A stretch of 35,070 nt of DNA from contig BFEA01000110.1 of the NCBI GenBank assembly GCA_003427395.1, forward strand, positions 995,631 through 1,030,700. Reading direction: 5' to 3'. The stretch's first letter is position 1. Every line of letters begins with the position of its first letter. This DNA comes from Chara braunii. Its lineage: Eukaryota > Streptophyta > Charophyceae > Charales > Characeae. Of this stretch, positions 8,957 to 19,099 are shown in pieces. The notes below the pieces were generated by a model. The model was given only the letters and a program-made list of their open reading frames with translations. It was not told the DNA's origin and made no database searches. Both the position numbers and the translations under genes were made by a program.

Positions 8957-8995
8957 TAATATCGTGTGGTCCGATGGACCACGGACCAGATATTA
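8957..8995. other. Imperfect hairpin
   Basis: TAATATC with TGGTCC on the left pairs with GGACCA and GATATTA on the right. The element stands alone in otherwise featureless DNA 200 bp before the 5' LTR of element 1. Confidence 0.5.
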
Positions 8996-9971
8996 AACTT
9001 GACAATGTACCAGCTGTTGTTTTTGGAATACGTCCTGTACAGTCATGAGCCAGCTTCTGAGACCCGTCCAATGCGTCCATGCGTTCTGGATATTGGCTCT
9101 TATTGTTTCAACCATTAAATTTGTTTTTTTGCTTGTAGGTAGCCGAAGTTGTGCTCTTTCCTTTCTTTCCTCTCATGGGAGCATCTTGCCTGCGAGACTG
9201 TGACGAACCACTTTCTGTAACGCGCGATTTTCTGCGGGGTTGCAACGAGGGGTCCTAAGCTGGGAAGATTGGGCCACTTCCGGGAAATCGGGATCGGTGG
9301 AAAATTGCTTTAGTACCCTCCCTTCTTCGTCTTTTTCGTCACTTCTTCGGGGCTGGGTGTGTCCGGGGACGGCCGGTTGGGAGATTGGTCGGATGGATGT
9401 CTGGCGCGCCACCACGAACGTGATTAGTAAATGTTGACGTCGCTTCTTTCGTTTCGGGTTCGATCTTTTGGGCGCGAACATCGCGTGGGAAATTGATTCG
9501 TTCTTTTGAATTTTCTTTTGAATCTTTTTCAAATTTTATCAAGCCCCGATGGCTCTCGGAATTTTGGACCACCTTTCTGAAATGAATGCTTTTTGCTTTT
9601 CCGCATTAGATAGGAATTTAGGAATTCAGTAATTAGGACTTTTTCTGCCGCGCTGCGCCTTTTGTCTACGCGCTTTTTCATGCGGCTGCAACGGTACTCT
9701 GATTAGTGGGCGCCCTTAATCGTGTGTGTAACTGCAATTTTGGGCGGGCGCCATTGTAACTGTATCTCTCTTCTTACACTTCGTCTCTCCCGCCCTCCCC
9801 TCTCCTTCTTTTGCTGAGATTTTGTAAGCCGCGGCTTGCATTCTCGGATCGATGCGTGGAAAAGGGTTACGTCCCCCATGTCGTGCCCGATCATGCAGAA
9901 CGCAGGTGCTCCCTCTCTAATCTTCACTCTAAGTCTTGGAAATTCTGTGTTCTTCGCGCATGCATGCATGC

Positions 9972-9977
9972 TATAAA
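9972..9977 (+). promoter_or_regulatory. TATA box of the 5' LTR, element 1
   Basis: TATAAA follows CATGCATGCATGC. A CTCTCTGAACCC stretch lies about 25-35 bp downstream as possible start region. The element is preserved in all three family-1 LTRs that cover it, and a TATAAA also occurs in the family-2 LTR at 24623. Transcription from here would carry the LTR ORF and then gag in the same RNA. Confidence 0.65.
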
Positions 9978-10854
9978 TTTCGGTTGCGCGATTAGTCAGC
10001 TCTCTGAACCCGTTGTTCTAAGCTCGAGGTTGCGCGATCAGGAAGGGTCGGCACACGAGCGAAGTAAGAGGTGAGTAGAGTAGGAGTTGGGCGATCCGAC
10101 AGGCTGGTGCCGAACGCGCGGGATTGACGTGGGCCACGACGAACTGTGGGCACGGGCGAATCCGACGGGTGCGGGAGGACTAAGCGGGGTGACAACTTCG
10201 TGGGTTGGTGCGTGGCAACGGACTGTCCGCATCGGAGAGAGAGGAAGAGAGAGTTGAGGTCGATGGACGTGGATTTGCGGTTTCTTTGTCTTTTCCCCCT
10301 CTTCATTTGTGTACATACATTTTGATTGCGGCTCAGGGTAGTTTGCCCGTTCTGATTTTCGTTTCGGCTCTCTAAGATTTGGGCTTGTTTTTTTTTTGTC
10401 TTTACTATGACCATCCCGATTGCATTATACATATGATTATCGAATGTATGGATGTATGAATGAGTAGATGTGTGGACGTTATGCCTGTCTATATATCTTT
10501 TTGTCGAGGATCCCTGTCCTTGCCTTTCGTTTGTGTCGAATCTTTGCCCACACGTGATGGAGTTGCAGATGGGATATGAATATGGGCTTGATATCGATTT
10601 TGTCCTCGATTCTGCTTATCTCGCAATAAGGGGTGTAATATGGTTGCATCTTGCATAATCCGAAACAATTAAACCGCGAATGCCGCGCGAGAACACGGGT
10701 AAACGCGATCCGAGTCGCGCCCTTACACATATTCCTGTGCGACGGCTCGCTCCCCGTACGGGCACGCCGAGGCGTCATTCAGTCAGCCTGTCCCACATGT
10801 GCTCGTACGCGGTGACGGAAACCCGGCGCGCGCTGTCCCACCGACAATGGCACC

Positions 10855-11345
10855 ATGATGCGATCTTGGAACTCAGCCTTGTCCTACGACCCAGACTATT
10901 TCACCCCTATAATAAACGAGCTCATAAGGACACAATACCCCTGTCACACGGAGAATCGGTTATGTCCGCGGGAATTCCATTGTGCTACCACTAGCGACCC
11001 TCGGTGCTCCGATTTCCCTTCCCCGACCACACCTACTACTTCACCCACCCAAGATTCGTTGAGATCGCCACCGGTTTCCCTCCCTTCTGCCTCCTTCTCC
11101 CGTATCATCAACTCAGTGTCGTTCCATGGCCGGCCATAGCCCCCTATTGGCCTAATACGTTTTGCGTGAACTGCCGACGCAACGGCGCGCAGAACACTCC
11201 GGAATATCGGAGGCCCAATTCAGGTACGCGGCGTCCTGCGCCGCGTGGCGGCCCCCGACGGCCTAACTTTTCAAGACCACCTCCGCCACGAAGGAATTTT
11301 CCCGCAACCCGTCGCCCGCAATGCCCCGGCCCCAGCGGACCATGA
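10855..11345 (+). pseudogene. LTR-encoded ORF in LTR-c, one frameshift
   Basis: The frame starting at ATG 10855 (product MMRSWNSALSYDPDYFTP) matches the LTR-d ORF up to CSDFPSP. There a C run is one base shorter (CTTCCCCGACC near 11030), and the conserved sequence continues in the next frame with HTYYFTHPRF, LLLPYHQLSVVPWPAIAPYW, CVNC and the RG-rich tail to TGA at 11343-11345. Length if the frame were intact would be about 164 residues. Confidence 0.5.
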
Positions 11346-11483
11346 GTCCCTTGCGCGCGCTCGCCTAATTGCATTCATACCCTTAAGACTCCCCCACTTT
11401 CCCCAAAAATCCTTGGCACACCCCTTTTCGCACTTCCAGGCCCACACTCCACTCTGATCAGGAAGTCGCGCTGGGCGTGAGGT

Positions 11484-11496
11484 TGGTATCGGAGCC
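11484..11496 (+). promoter_or_regulatory. Primer binding site, element 1
   Basis: TGGTATCGGAGCC lies at the end of the 5' LTR. Plant-type initiator Met tRNA calls for TGGTATCAGAGCC, so there is one difference that can still form a G-U pair. The identical sequence follows the 5' LTR of element 2 at 26455-26467. Confidence 0.8.
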
Positions 11497-11637
11497 CGAC
11501 ACGTGGGTAGGGTCTTAGGATTGATAGCACGTTAATTAGGCGACCTGGCTAACCGTGGGCGACCTCGCCCTCGGAACGCGCCTAGACGCGACCCTATAGT
11601 CACCAGAAGCAGAGCGGCTAACCTACGAGCAGCCAAT

Positions 11638-12972
11638 ATGGCTGCCAACGTGCAAAATCCAGTTCCGCAACAAAATGCTAATCCACCTAATCAACCTGCC
11701 CCACGTGCACGAGCTCCCATGTCGCCACCAGATCTCTATCTATTTGATCCGGCGCACCATCTCGCAGGAGCATGGCTGGCCACGCTTAGAGCACAGCAGT
11801 ACGATGATCACGAAGCATAGATCAACATTCCGGCTCGGATGGGAGGAGACGCTCATCATTGGTATAGTACCTATGTATAGGTGGATCTCCCAACCTTCGA
11901 ACGGGATTTCATGAACCGATTTGATTATGTTCACCCTGAGAAGGCACTGTACATGATTAAGGACCGAGTGCAAAAACCGCTCGAATCCGTTGCAGAATAT
12001 CGAAACCGGTTCTACCGGATGTTCGTAAAAACTGAGCGAGGTGAGTAAGTAGGGAGAGACCTGTTCATTGACGGACTCTGCAGTCGAATAATAAGGACTA
12101 AGTTGCGAAAGCAGTTTTCCCCCATCACTCATACGCTACAACAAATTATGGCTGCCGCGGAAGAAATGGAACGGAAGTTTGCAGCGAACTTCCTGGAAGG
12201 AGAAGACTACCCTACAGACGGAGACTTGACCGAGCTCGTACGAGCGAGAGCAGAACTGGCTGCGTTACAGAACAAATTTGAAAATATGGGATTTGTATCA
12301 GGACCTTTCACTTATATGGAACAGATAGGCCTCAAACGAGTAATCCTAAGCGAGACTCCGAGCGTCTCTGCTCCTATGATGCCCCCGCCCGTCAGGGCAT
12401 TACCCCCACCGCCGGTTGAGGCTCCCCTACAATCGAACGAATCCGCGGCCATTTTCGAACTGACCAAAACTTTGATAAGTTTGATCCAAGAAAGCAAAAA
12501 GGAACAGCGAGAGCGCAATGCTCGGTTGGAAGCCATGATGAGGAACATGCGACCTATTGCGGTGTGTGCCCCTCCGATGCAACAAGGATTAGCCCCTGCC
12601 CCGGCTCTCGGAGGAGCTGTGAACAATCTGAATGTCTGTTATGCCTGTCATCAGCCTAGACATCTAGCCCGTGATTGCCCCCACCGACCCCCGCAACCGC
12701 GGATCGGAGTCGCACCTATGGCTGCGGCCCCCATCGCCAATGGACCTGGACGAGTCGGAGCCTTGATGGAAGAAGTAGAGGGTGGAGGAAGTGCCTTGGC
12801 CACCACAGAGGAGGCCGCCGAGCTAATTCTGCTAGATCAGTATGTGTCGCTGGGATACCCTGGGCTAGGAATGATCGGAACAATCAGACCAGCGCCAGAA
12901 CAGAAAGAGGTGGCGGAGTGGCGACCATCCTTAGGAGAAATGGAGTCGGGAGGACCCACCTTCGTCACATGA
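11638..12972 (+). pseudogene. gag: gag (capsid/nucleocapsid), element 1
   Basis: Gag is the RNA-packaging structural protein. The frame starts at ATG 11638 and can be followed through TAG at 11818, a second TAG near 11878 and a TAA near 12046 to TGA 12970-12972. Downstream of a Pro/Gln-rich start, the capsid-like part includes YRNRFYRMFVKTERG and a coiled-coil-like region with many Glu/Lys/Arg. A CCHC zinc knuckle C-x2-C-x4-H-x4-C (CYACHQPRHLARDC) is at 12637-12678. The last stop falls where element 2 reads Gly, so GGA to TGA is likely. It continues in frame into the protease region. Confidence 0.85.
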
Positions 12973-13908
12973 GAGATCGATGTACTAAACATCATCCGAG
13001 CCTTGGACCATCGGATTCCCCTTCCGATCGGTCATCTACTCTCAATCTCCGAACAAGCCAACGAGCGAATGTTACAACACTGTAAAGCGAATCGAAAACG
13101 ATTCGCTCTCGCCCGAGCACCGAACGGAAAAGCCAAAGGCCCCGCGTCGGAAGAAAACCCAACAAGCACTCCGGATCCGATACGGGTAGGATTTTTCTTA
13201 CGGATTAAACCGATTCCGTGGAAATACGCAGAATGTGATATAATTGAAATTTGGGAAATTCCCTACAGCGCAATTATAGATTTGGGGGCAGCTGTGTTGG
13301 CGATTTCCCTGAGAGTGGTCGAAAGGGCAGGTAGGAAAAACGATGTGATCATGCTCACTGAGAAAGATCAACTCGTTTCGGCAGATGAGGAAAAGATCAA
13401 AACTGTGGGGAGAATGACCAATGTCGCTTTCCGATTAGGAAAAGTACACGCGCTTGGGGATGTCGTAGTACTAGATGTTAATACGTACGACGTTCTTTTC
13501 GGATTTCCCACTCTTGTGGCGTTACGAGCGAACCTGGATTTTGAGCAACGATCGATCGTCCTCCAAAATACAGGAGGAAAACCCTACGCTGTGCCCATGT
13601 GATTGACCCTTCGCACTACTATTAACGTGGTTCCGCGGGTTTCGCCGATGGCGACAGGGACTCTCCGCATGATCTCCTGGGATGAATCCACAGAGGGAAA
13701 GCCATCAACAGATGATGCGGAAAGCAATGACGAAGATGATCCGGAGATCTTGAAATTGATACGACAACTCGTTTGCTACCCGCCGCCCAAAAGGATAGCA
13801 AGAACGATGCAACTGACTAGCCGAAAAATTCAAAGGACTAAGGCAATGATCTTGGGTGAGCCCCTCGTGCAGATTTCGAGGATGGTCGATTCTTTGGAAC
13901 CCCCTTAA
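12973..13908 (+). pseudogene. Aspartic protease region, element 1
   Basis: This follows gag in the same frame. A pepsin/retropepsin-like core is seen by alignment to element 2: IIDLGAAVLAISL at about 13273, where element 2 has LIDTGSSAVAISL. The catalytic triad D-T-G is D-L-G here (13279-13287), so the enzyme should be inactive. Later YDVLFGFPTLVALRANL matches the hydrophobic-hydrophobic-Gly motif typical of these proteases. In-frame TGA at 13600 and TAA at 13906 stand where element 2 has Arg codons; CGA to TGA decay explains at least the first. Confidence 0.8.
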
Positions 13909-15822
13909 ACTCTGTACGAAGGAATCGTCCCTCTCCTCGCTAGGTATAGCGACAAGAAGCATTATTGTGACATTACGGAATTACCTAAGTCTTTATTGAC
14001 CTCTGCTAAAGAAGTAAGATTGTTACGCTTGGGGGAGGAAGCAAACTCTCTGGAACCCCCTAGGCGTTTCGAGGCAGAAACAGACGAACTGGGGATAAAG
14101 ATCACAACTAAGAACGTGCCATGGCAGGATGTTTGTGACGGGATTACCCCGGAAGGACATGTGGCAATCCGGGAAGAAGACGCCCAGATGATGGTCACGG
14201 TGTCCTCCTGGCGATTAGACCATTCGTTCATCTTGGCGCCTCCGCCCGACGTGGCAAAACAGACACGCACGAAACAGCTGGACGTTCGGATCGGGGATCA
14301 ACTTTTTGAACTACACGTTCCACAGTACGTACCGGATGAAATCCACCGGGTGATTGTGGACATTCTAACGGAATATCAAGGAGCGATTAGCGTGACAGAC
14401 ACTGACATTGGTTTCTCGTTAGTAATCCAACATGAAATTCAGACAGGAAATCACTCCCCGATTCATTGCAAACCTTACCGGTATTCCTTGATTGAACGCA
14501 ACAAGACTCTCGAACGAATTCGGGAATTCGAAGCCAACGGCTGGATTGAACCCGCCACCGGACCTTGGTCCTTTCCCGTAGTGTTAGTACCAAAGAAAAA
14601 CGGAGCAATTTGCATTTGCATTGATTATCGCAAACTGAATGAAATCACGATCAAAGATGTGTATCCCCTCCCCCCGATTGATGATTTGTTGGATGCGATT
14701 GGATGCGCTAATTATTTCAGCAAGTTTGATATTCGGCATGGCTTCCATCATATTCTGGTTAAAGAGGAAGATTGGTCGAAGACGGCCTTTGTGTTGTTTG
14801 AGGGCATGTGGCAATGGGTCCGGTGTCCAATAGGGATTTGCAATGCGCCTGCCACGTTTCAGCAAGCGATGAACATGGCGACAAGGGATAATTAACTTCT
14901 GCGTGATCGTGTACATGGATGACATCCTGGTCTATTCGGAAACCTATCACGGGCACGCGCAACATATCGAATGGACTTTGGGCGCGTTGAGAGACGCTAG
15001 GTTCAAGATTGCGCTCGAAAAGAGCGAATTTTTCCTCTCGGAAATTTCGTTCTTGGGCTACGTCGTGACACGTGGAGGATTGCGGCCGGACTCGAGAAAA
15101 GTTGCGGCAGTGAAAGAAGCCCCGGTTCCCACGTCACTGACGCAGGTTCGATCCTTCTTGGGATTGGCGTCGTACTACCGGCGCTTCATCAAGGATTTTT
15201 CCGCGATTGCGCGGCCACTAACGAATTTGTTAAGGAAGGACCAGCCTCTCAGTTGGGACGCGGAGTGTCAACAGGCTTTTGCAACCGTCAAGGACGCTCT
15301 GGCGACGGCCCCTATTTTGATTCGGTCGGACCCCTCGAAGCAATTCATTCTCATCACGGACTGGCAACCGGAAGCTATTTCCGCTATTCTAGCGCAGAAG
15401 GGGAACGATTGTCGTGAACACGTCATCCAATAAGCGTCACGCACCGTACCGGACGAGCAAAGGAATGACTCGGCACCTCAAGGCGAATACTACGCAGTAG
15501 TCTGGGGAATCCAACACTTCCATCCGTATCTCTACGGACAGAAGTTTCGCCTCGTGACAGATCACGAACCCTTGCTGGCGCTGAAGAAACTCAACAACTA
15601 CACGGGCATGATTGGTCGTTGGGCGGTGCGACTGCAAGAATACGACTTCGATATCGTCCATCGAAGACAGAGCGACCCGGCAACGCGGACGGGCTGACAC
15701 GTCTGCATCGACTTGCTAAGGTACCAAAGGGCGAGGAAATCACACTGTGGAAAGAGCCGGAGTTGACCAACGAGCCAAAATACGGACAAGTGGTGGTTCT
15801 TCCACGTGGCAAGAAGTAAAAC
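13909..15822 (+). pseudogene. pol: Reverse transcriptase and RNase H, element 1
   Basis: In the gag frame to 14895: a linker, then RT fingers and palm with IHCKPYRYS, NGWIEPATGPWSFPVV, CIDYRKLNEITI and APATFQQAMNM. About 40 nt are then missing relative to element 2, and YMDD (14912-14923) continues in another frame. Connection and RNase H follow: LGLASYYRRFIKDFS, FILITDWQPEAISAI (catalytic Asp), GEYYAVVWGI (Glu) and LVTDHEPLLAL (Asp). TAA at 15431 and a one-base shift near 15680 break the RNase H end; sequence ends GQVVVLPRGKK at 15819. The N-terminal RT block lost from element 2 is present here. Confidence 0.85.
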
Positions 15823-16030
15823 GGTGACGATGGGTGATGGAGGTAACCCCACTACCCCTCTCCCTCCCCCTTCCTCTTCGTCTCTCCTCTCCCTGCCTGA
15901 CAAATTTTGGTATTTTTGCGAAGCCATCTCCCTCGTATACGCGGTCTCCATGCGTCCTAACGGAGAAGGGTATGCGGATTGGATAGATTGCCGACACGTC
16001 ATAAGGGTTGGAAAGGACCTGGAAATTTAG
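15806..16030 (+). pseudogene. Remnant of the PHD-like finger, element 1
   Basis: The frame carries a Ser/Pro-rich lead, then LPDKFWYFCEAISLVYAVS and a WIDC, which align with LSDKLCYFCTCITRVYGVN and WVNC of element 2. The first zinc ligand Cys is Trp here. About 100 nt covering the second half of the finger (C-x2-C-x4-H-x2-C and the last C-x2-C) are missing, and the sequence jumps to the RVEVWMD part of the integrase in another frame. Recognisable only by comparison with 30698-30859. Confidence 0.6.
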
Positions 16031-17441
16031 AAGGGTCGAAGTATGGATGGATATTGCCTTGATTGCCACCCTAGTAGGTAACCCCCTCCAGGATTTCACC
16101 AAGGAAGATCGGACGAGGGCAAACGAAAGGGCTCAGGATTACCGATGGATAGAAGGTAGATTAGAAAAACCGAAAACGGACGGCAGTGGGATTTGAATGG
16201 TGGTACCGCATCCGTTCATGCGGTATGACTGAGTTAAGATAGGCCACGAGGAAATTGCGGCCCATTTTGCCGTACGAATCACGGAATCTGCTATCGACAA
16301 AAATGAGTGGTACTGGTCCAATATCCGCGACGATGTGAAATACATTGTCGCCAACTGTCAAGTCTGCACCGTTGATAAAGCGCCGATTCAGCTACCGAGA
16401 TCGATAGTGCCCACGGTTGTTTAACGGTCATTTCAAAGAGTGAGCATGGACACTACCGACATAGTAGTGCCCCCTCGCCCTAATAGTTGTGAATATTCAG
16501 TCCTATTGGTATTTGTCGACTATTTCTCGAAATGGATCGAAGCGTATCCTTGTCGCACACGGCAAGCCACGGAAATCGCGTGATATGTCAACCGTTTTCT
16601 TGGGATGCATAAGGATACGGAAGAGATCCTGACCGACAACGGGGCCGAATTCAGAGGGGAAGTGTTAAGGAATCTGGTCATACACGGCGTCACCATACGG
16701 AACACTGCACCCTACATGTCACAATCCAATGGGCTGGTCAAAAACGCTAACCGGGTGATAAAGACAGCATTGCGACGAAACATCGTGGCACGGGATCCGA
16801 GGCCCTGGCCCGATATCGTCGATCACATCCTGGCGGTCCATCGCGGAACGCCCCACGAATCGACGGGGCTAAGCCCCTTCCAATTAAGAACCAATAGCGT
16901 CGCTTGCGTTTCGATACCAAGCCTCCCGGATGAGTCTACATTGAACCGACGACCCACCAGGGCCACGGCTCGGGACAAGGCCAAACGACACCTAGAGTTC
17001 ATGGAACGGTCGCTGCCCAGGCTAGCCCGAAAACGACAGAAAATGGTCGAACTAGCCCAAGGCCGACAGGTCCAGAGCTACGAGGCCCAAAATGGGAATG
17101 CGGGACCGCGGCCCCTGTACAAATTGGGAGACGTGGTGCAGGTAAGGAAATGTGCTCGCCAGGGTAAGCTAGCGCCACGATTCTTCGGGCGATATCACGT
17201 GATCGAACTCGGCCCTAACGGCGTGGACACCGTGTGTCTCGCCCCCGAGGTCTCTGGCAGTCGATCGGCTCGTCCGATCACCCGCCACGTGTCCTATCTT
17301 CGCCTCCTCCCCTCTGCTTCGTCTCCTTCTCCCTCGGTCTCTCTTTCTAAGGAAGCCGATGACGACGGCTCTGACTCTCCGCCATCTCCCTCTCCTTCTT
17401 GCTCCCTCTCTGCCACCCCATCACCCCGGCCATCGCCATGA
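16008..17441 (+). pseudogene. Integrase, element 1
   Basis: Frame with stops at 16194 and around 16229, 16422 and 16581, then open from 16605. It shows an HHCC zinc-binding domain (HEEIAAH ... CQVC, about 16240-16369), a DDE core with Asp in SMDTTDI at 16449, Asp in LTDNGAEF at 16635, and Lys (AAA 16740-16742) where the catalytic Glu belongs: NGLVKNA against NGLAENA in element 2. A C-terminal KLGDVVQVRKCARQGKLAP block resembles the GPY/F module. A Ser/Pro/Asp-rich tail ends on TGA 17439-17441, overlapping the ATG of ORF x. No chromodomain is visible. Confidence 0.85.
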
Positions 17442-17920
17442 GCTTCGCCATCGAGCGAGCTTTCAGTAATCAGTTGCTGATGCCACGGGGAGAGATCTTA
17501 GCCATCCGCCAAGTGCATCATCCGCGGATCAGCCCCGACTTCATGCGCCTTGCGCAGTTTTTCTGCATTGCGGGTGTGTATGGCGCGGCAGAGTTCCGGT
17601 TCACGAGCAATCCCCTCATGAACCCCCAGGTGGTGGTGCTGGCCGAGGCAACGGCGTTCCAACGGCGAGCGGCCCCAGGAATTAGCCACGTGTCTACCGT
17701 GGTAGTCTTCAACGGCGACATCACCGCCTTCGATCCGGCGCGGCAAGCTGCCATCAAAAGCACCTTGTACCAGTGGGGCCGTGATCTGGCCACTGATTGG
17801 GATCGACGGCTCACAAGGCACGGTGGTGAGTGCTATCCTGTTGACGGCATCGAGGTCAACACGCTGCGCGAGCCACCTATTGTCCTCCCAGAACTTGCTC
17901 CCTTCCAGCCATGCAGATGA
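17438..17920 (+). CDS. ORF x, element 1: conserved protein of unknown function
   Basis: 160-residue intact frame. The ATG at 17438 overlaps the integrase stop as ATGA, a geometry kept at 32347-32350 in element 2; this decides the start. Product begins MSFAIERAFSNQLLMPRG and shares with element 2 EIRQV/AIRQV-HHPR, AQFFCxxGV, VVLAE, RRAAPGxSHV and STxxxW. No signal peptide, membrane segment or known motif is seen. Position after pol is where env-like genes sit in some Ty3/gypsy elements, but nothing here looks like an envelope protein. The frame is open although gag-pol is full of stops. Confidence 0.75.
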   Translation: MSFAIERAFSNQLLMPRGEILAIRQVHHPRISPDFMRLAQFFCIAGVYGAAEFRFTSNPLMNPQVVVLAEATAFQRRAAPGISHVSTVVVFNGDITAFDPARQAAIKSTLYQWGRDLATDWDRRLTRHGGECYPVDGIEVNTLREPPIVLPELAPFQPCR

Positions 17921-19098
17921 GCCGCGCGCCGATCTCGACGTTTACTCCTCTCTCTCTCTTCCCCATCTTCTGGGAGTCCTCTCACTACCCTCGTCTCTCC
18001 TTCCGCCTGGAGCCGCTGACAGTACCCATCGTTGATCCAGATCGTTGGAGGTTGTGGCGTGTAGAGTTCGTTGAGCTCTCGTTCTGCCTGCTTCGAGTGG
18101 ATTTGAACTGGACGTGGGAAGGCGATCGGAGGCCCGCGTCAGAGATCGTGGAGCTGCTCATTATCCAGGCGTGGAGGACCAACATGGCGGGAGACCTTCT
18201 GGGAATAGTCTTTGGAGCAGTGGATCGGGGAAACCGATCACAAATCGTGCGCGAACTTACGATCGTGATCTCGCGACTGGCCGACGAACTCCCCCTTGAC
18301 ATCGTCTCTCAGAGCGACGAAGAGCCCGTGCCACATACCCTCTCAAGGACTCTCACCCCGAGCCTCCATTGGTCGGCTTGTATCGAGGAGCGTTGGGCGG
18401 ACGGCCGTTTTCCCTCTCACAGCGAGTACCTGGACGTCCACAGCCTAACTAATCCCCACTTTTTTCGGCAACCAACGGCGTTCGAGTGGGCGGCGCTGAG
18501 AGCAGAAGAGGAAGCAGAAGAGGATTCGGAAGGAGAATTAAGGAGAGAGGCCGGGGAAGCAGCTGCTCGGTTGGCCGAGGATGAGGAAGAAGAATGCGAA
18601 GCAGAAGAAGAGTCGGCGGAAGCTGAAGAAGAACAAGAAGAAGAAGAAGACGCAGAGGAGGAGACTTCAGAAGAAGAAGAGGAAGCCTATAGTGAGCACA
18701 GCGAGGGCGAGCAAAGTGAGGAGGAGGACGAAGACGACGACGAAGAAGTGGAAAATGGAGACGACCCGGAGCCAACGCACGACGACGAGCTCGAGTGGGT
18801 GCCAGGACCAGATCGACGAGAGGAGAACCCTGAGGCTGCCGCGCAGCGCAAGAAAGAGGTCGCGGAGGGAAAGCGACCGGTGATCGACCCCATATCGAAC
18901 GATCCTTCCAAGGATCTCGAGCCGCCCAAGCTGGAACATGGGGACCTTGCTGCCATGACCTTGAGCGCCGCGACGACAAGGCGCCAATCCCGATCACGAT
19001 CCCCGTCCCCCTCCGCCTCCGCCCGTCCCCCAATTCGTCAACGTATCGATCAGGGGCTTCGCCCTTCTTCCCCGATCCATATACCACCGTCCCCTTAG
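17911..19098 (+). CDS. ORF y, element 1: acidic protein of unknown function
   Basis: 395 residues, starting at ATG 17911, ten bases before the end of ORF x (a second in-frame ATG at 17917 forms ATGA with the ORF x stop). N-terminal half is globular-looking and conserved with element 2: LSFRLEPLTVP, RWRLWR, ELLIIQAWRTNM, DLLG, LPLDIVSQSDEEP, then LTPSLHWSACIEE. It is followed by a long Glu/Asp tract (about residues 190-300), a mixed stretch, and a Ser/Arg/Pro-rich end (SRSRSPSPSASARPP). No known domain recognised. Acidic plus SR-like composition suggests a nuclear or RNA/histone-binding protein, as inference only. Confidence 0.75.
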   Translation: MQMSRAPISTFTPLSLFPIFWESSHYPRLSFRLEPLTVPIVDPDRWRLWRVEFVELSFCLLRVDLNWTWEGDRRPASEIVELLIIQAWRTNMAGDLLGIVFGAVDRGNRSQIVRELTIVISRLADELPLDIVSQSDEEPVPHTLSRTLTPSLHWSACIEERWADGRFPSHSEYLDVHSLTNPHFFRQPTAFEWAALRAEEEAEEDSEGELRREAGEAAARLAEDEEEECEAEEESAEAEEEQEEEEDAEEETSEEEEEAYSEHSEGEQSEEEDEDDDEEVENGDDPEPTHDDELEWVPGPDRREENPEAAAQRKKEVAEGKRPVIDPISNDPSKDLEPPKLEHGDLAAMTLSAATTRRQSRSRSPSPSASARPPIRQRIDQGLRPSSPIHIPPSP

Positions 19099-19099
19099 C

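Larger units (their letters stand above)
9199..11483 (+). repeat. LTR-c: 5' LTR of element 1
   Basis: It starts TGTGACGAACC and ends GCGTGAGGT directly against the primer binding site. The GGGCGTCACA terminus seen in LTR-a and LTR-d is absent. Conserved features are TATAAA at 9972, an AG/GTGAGT donor-like site at 10069-10076, the LTR ORF at 10855-11345 and the U5 block at 11403-11424. Compared with LTR-b and LTR-d it shows many substitutions and short indels. Confidence 0.9.

Noticed and set aside
8787-9080. 97-residue minus-strand ORF
   Set aside because: Overlaps other open frames and shows no motif; not enough to call a gene.
17438-17920. Envelope gene
   Set aside because: The position fits env, but neither x, y nor z has a signal peptide, membrane segment or Cys pattern of an envelope protein.
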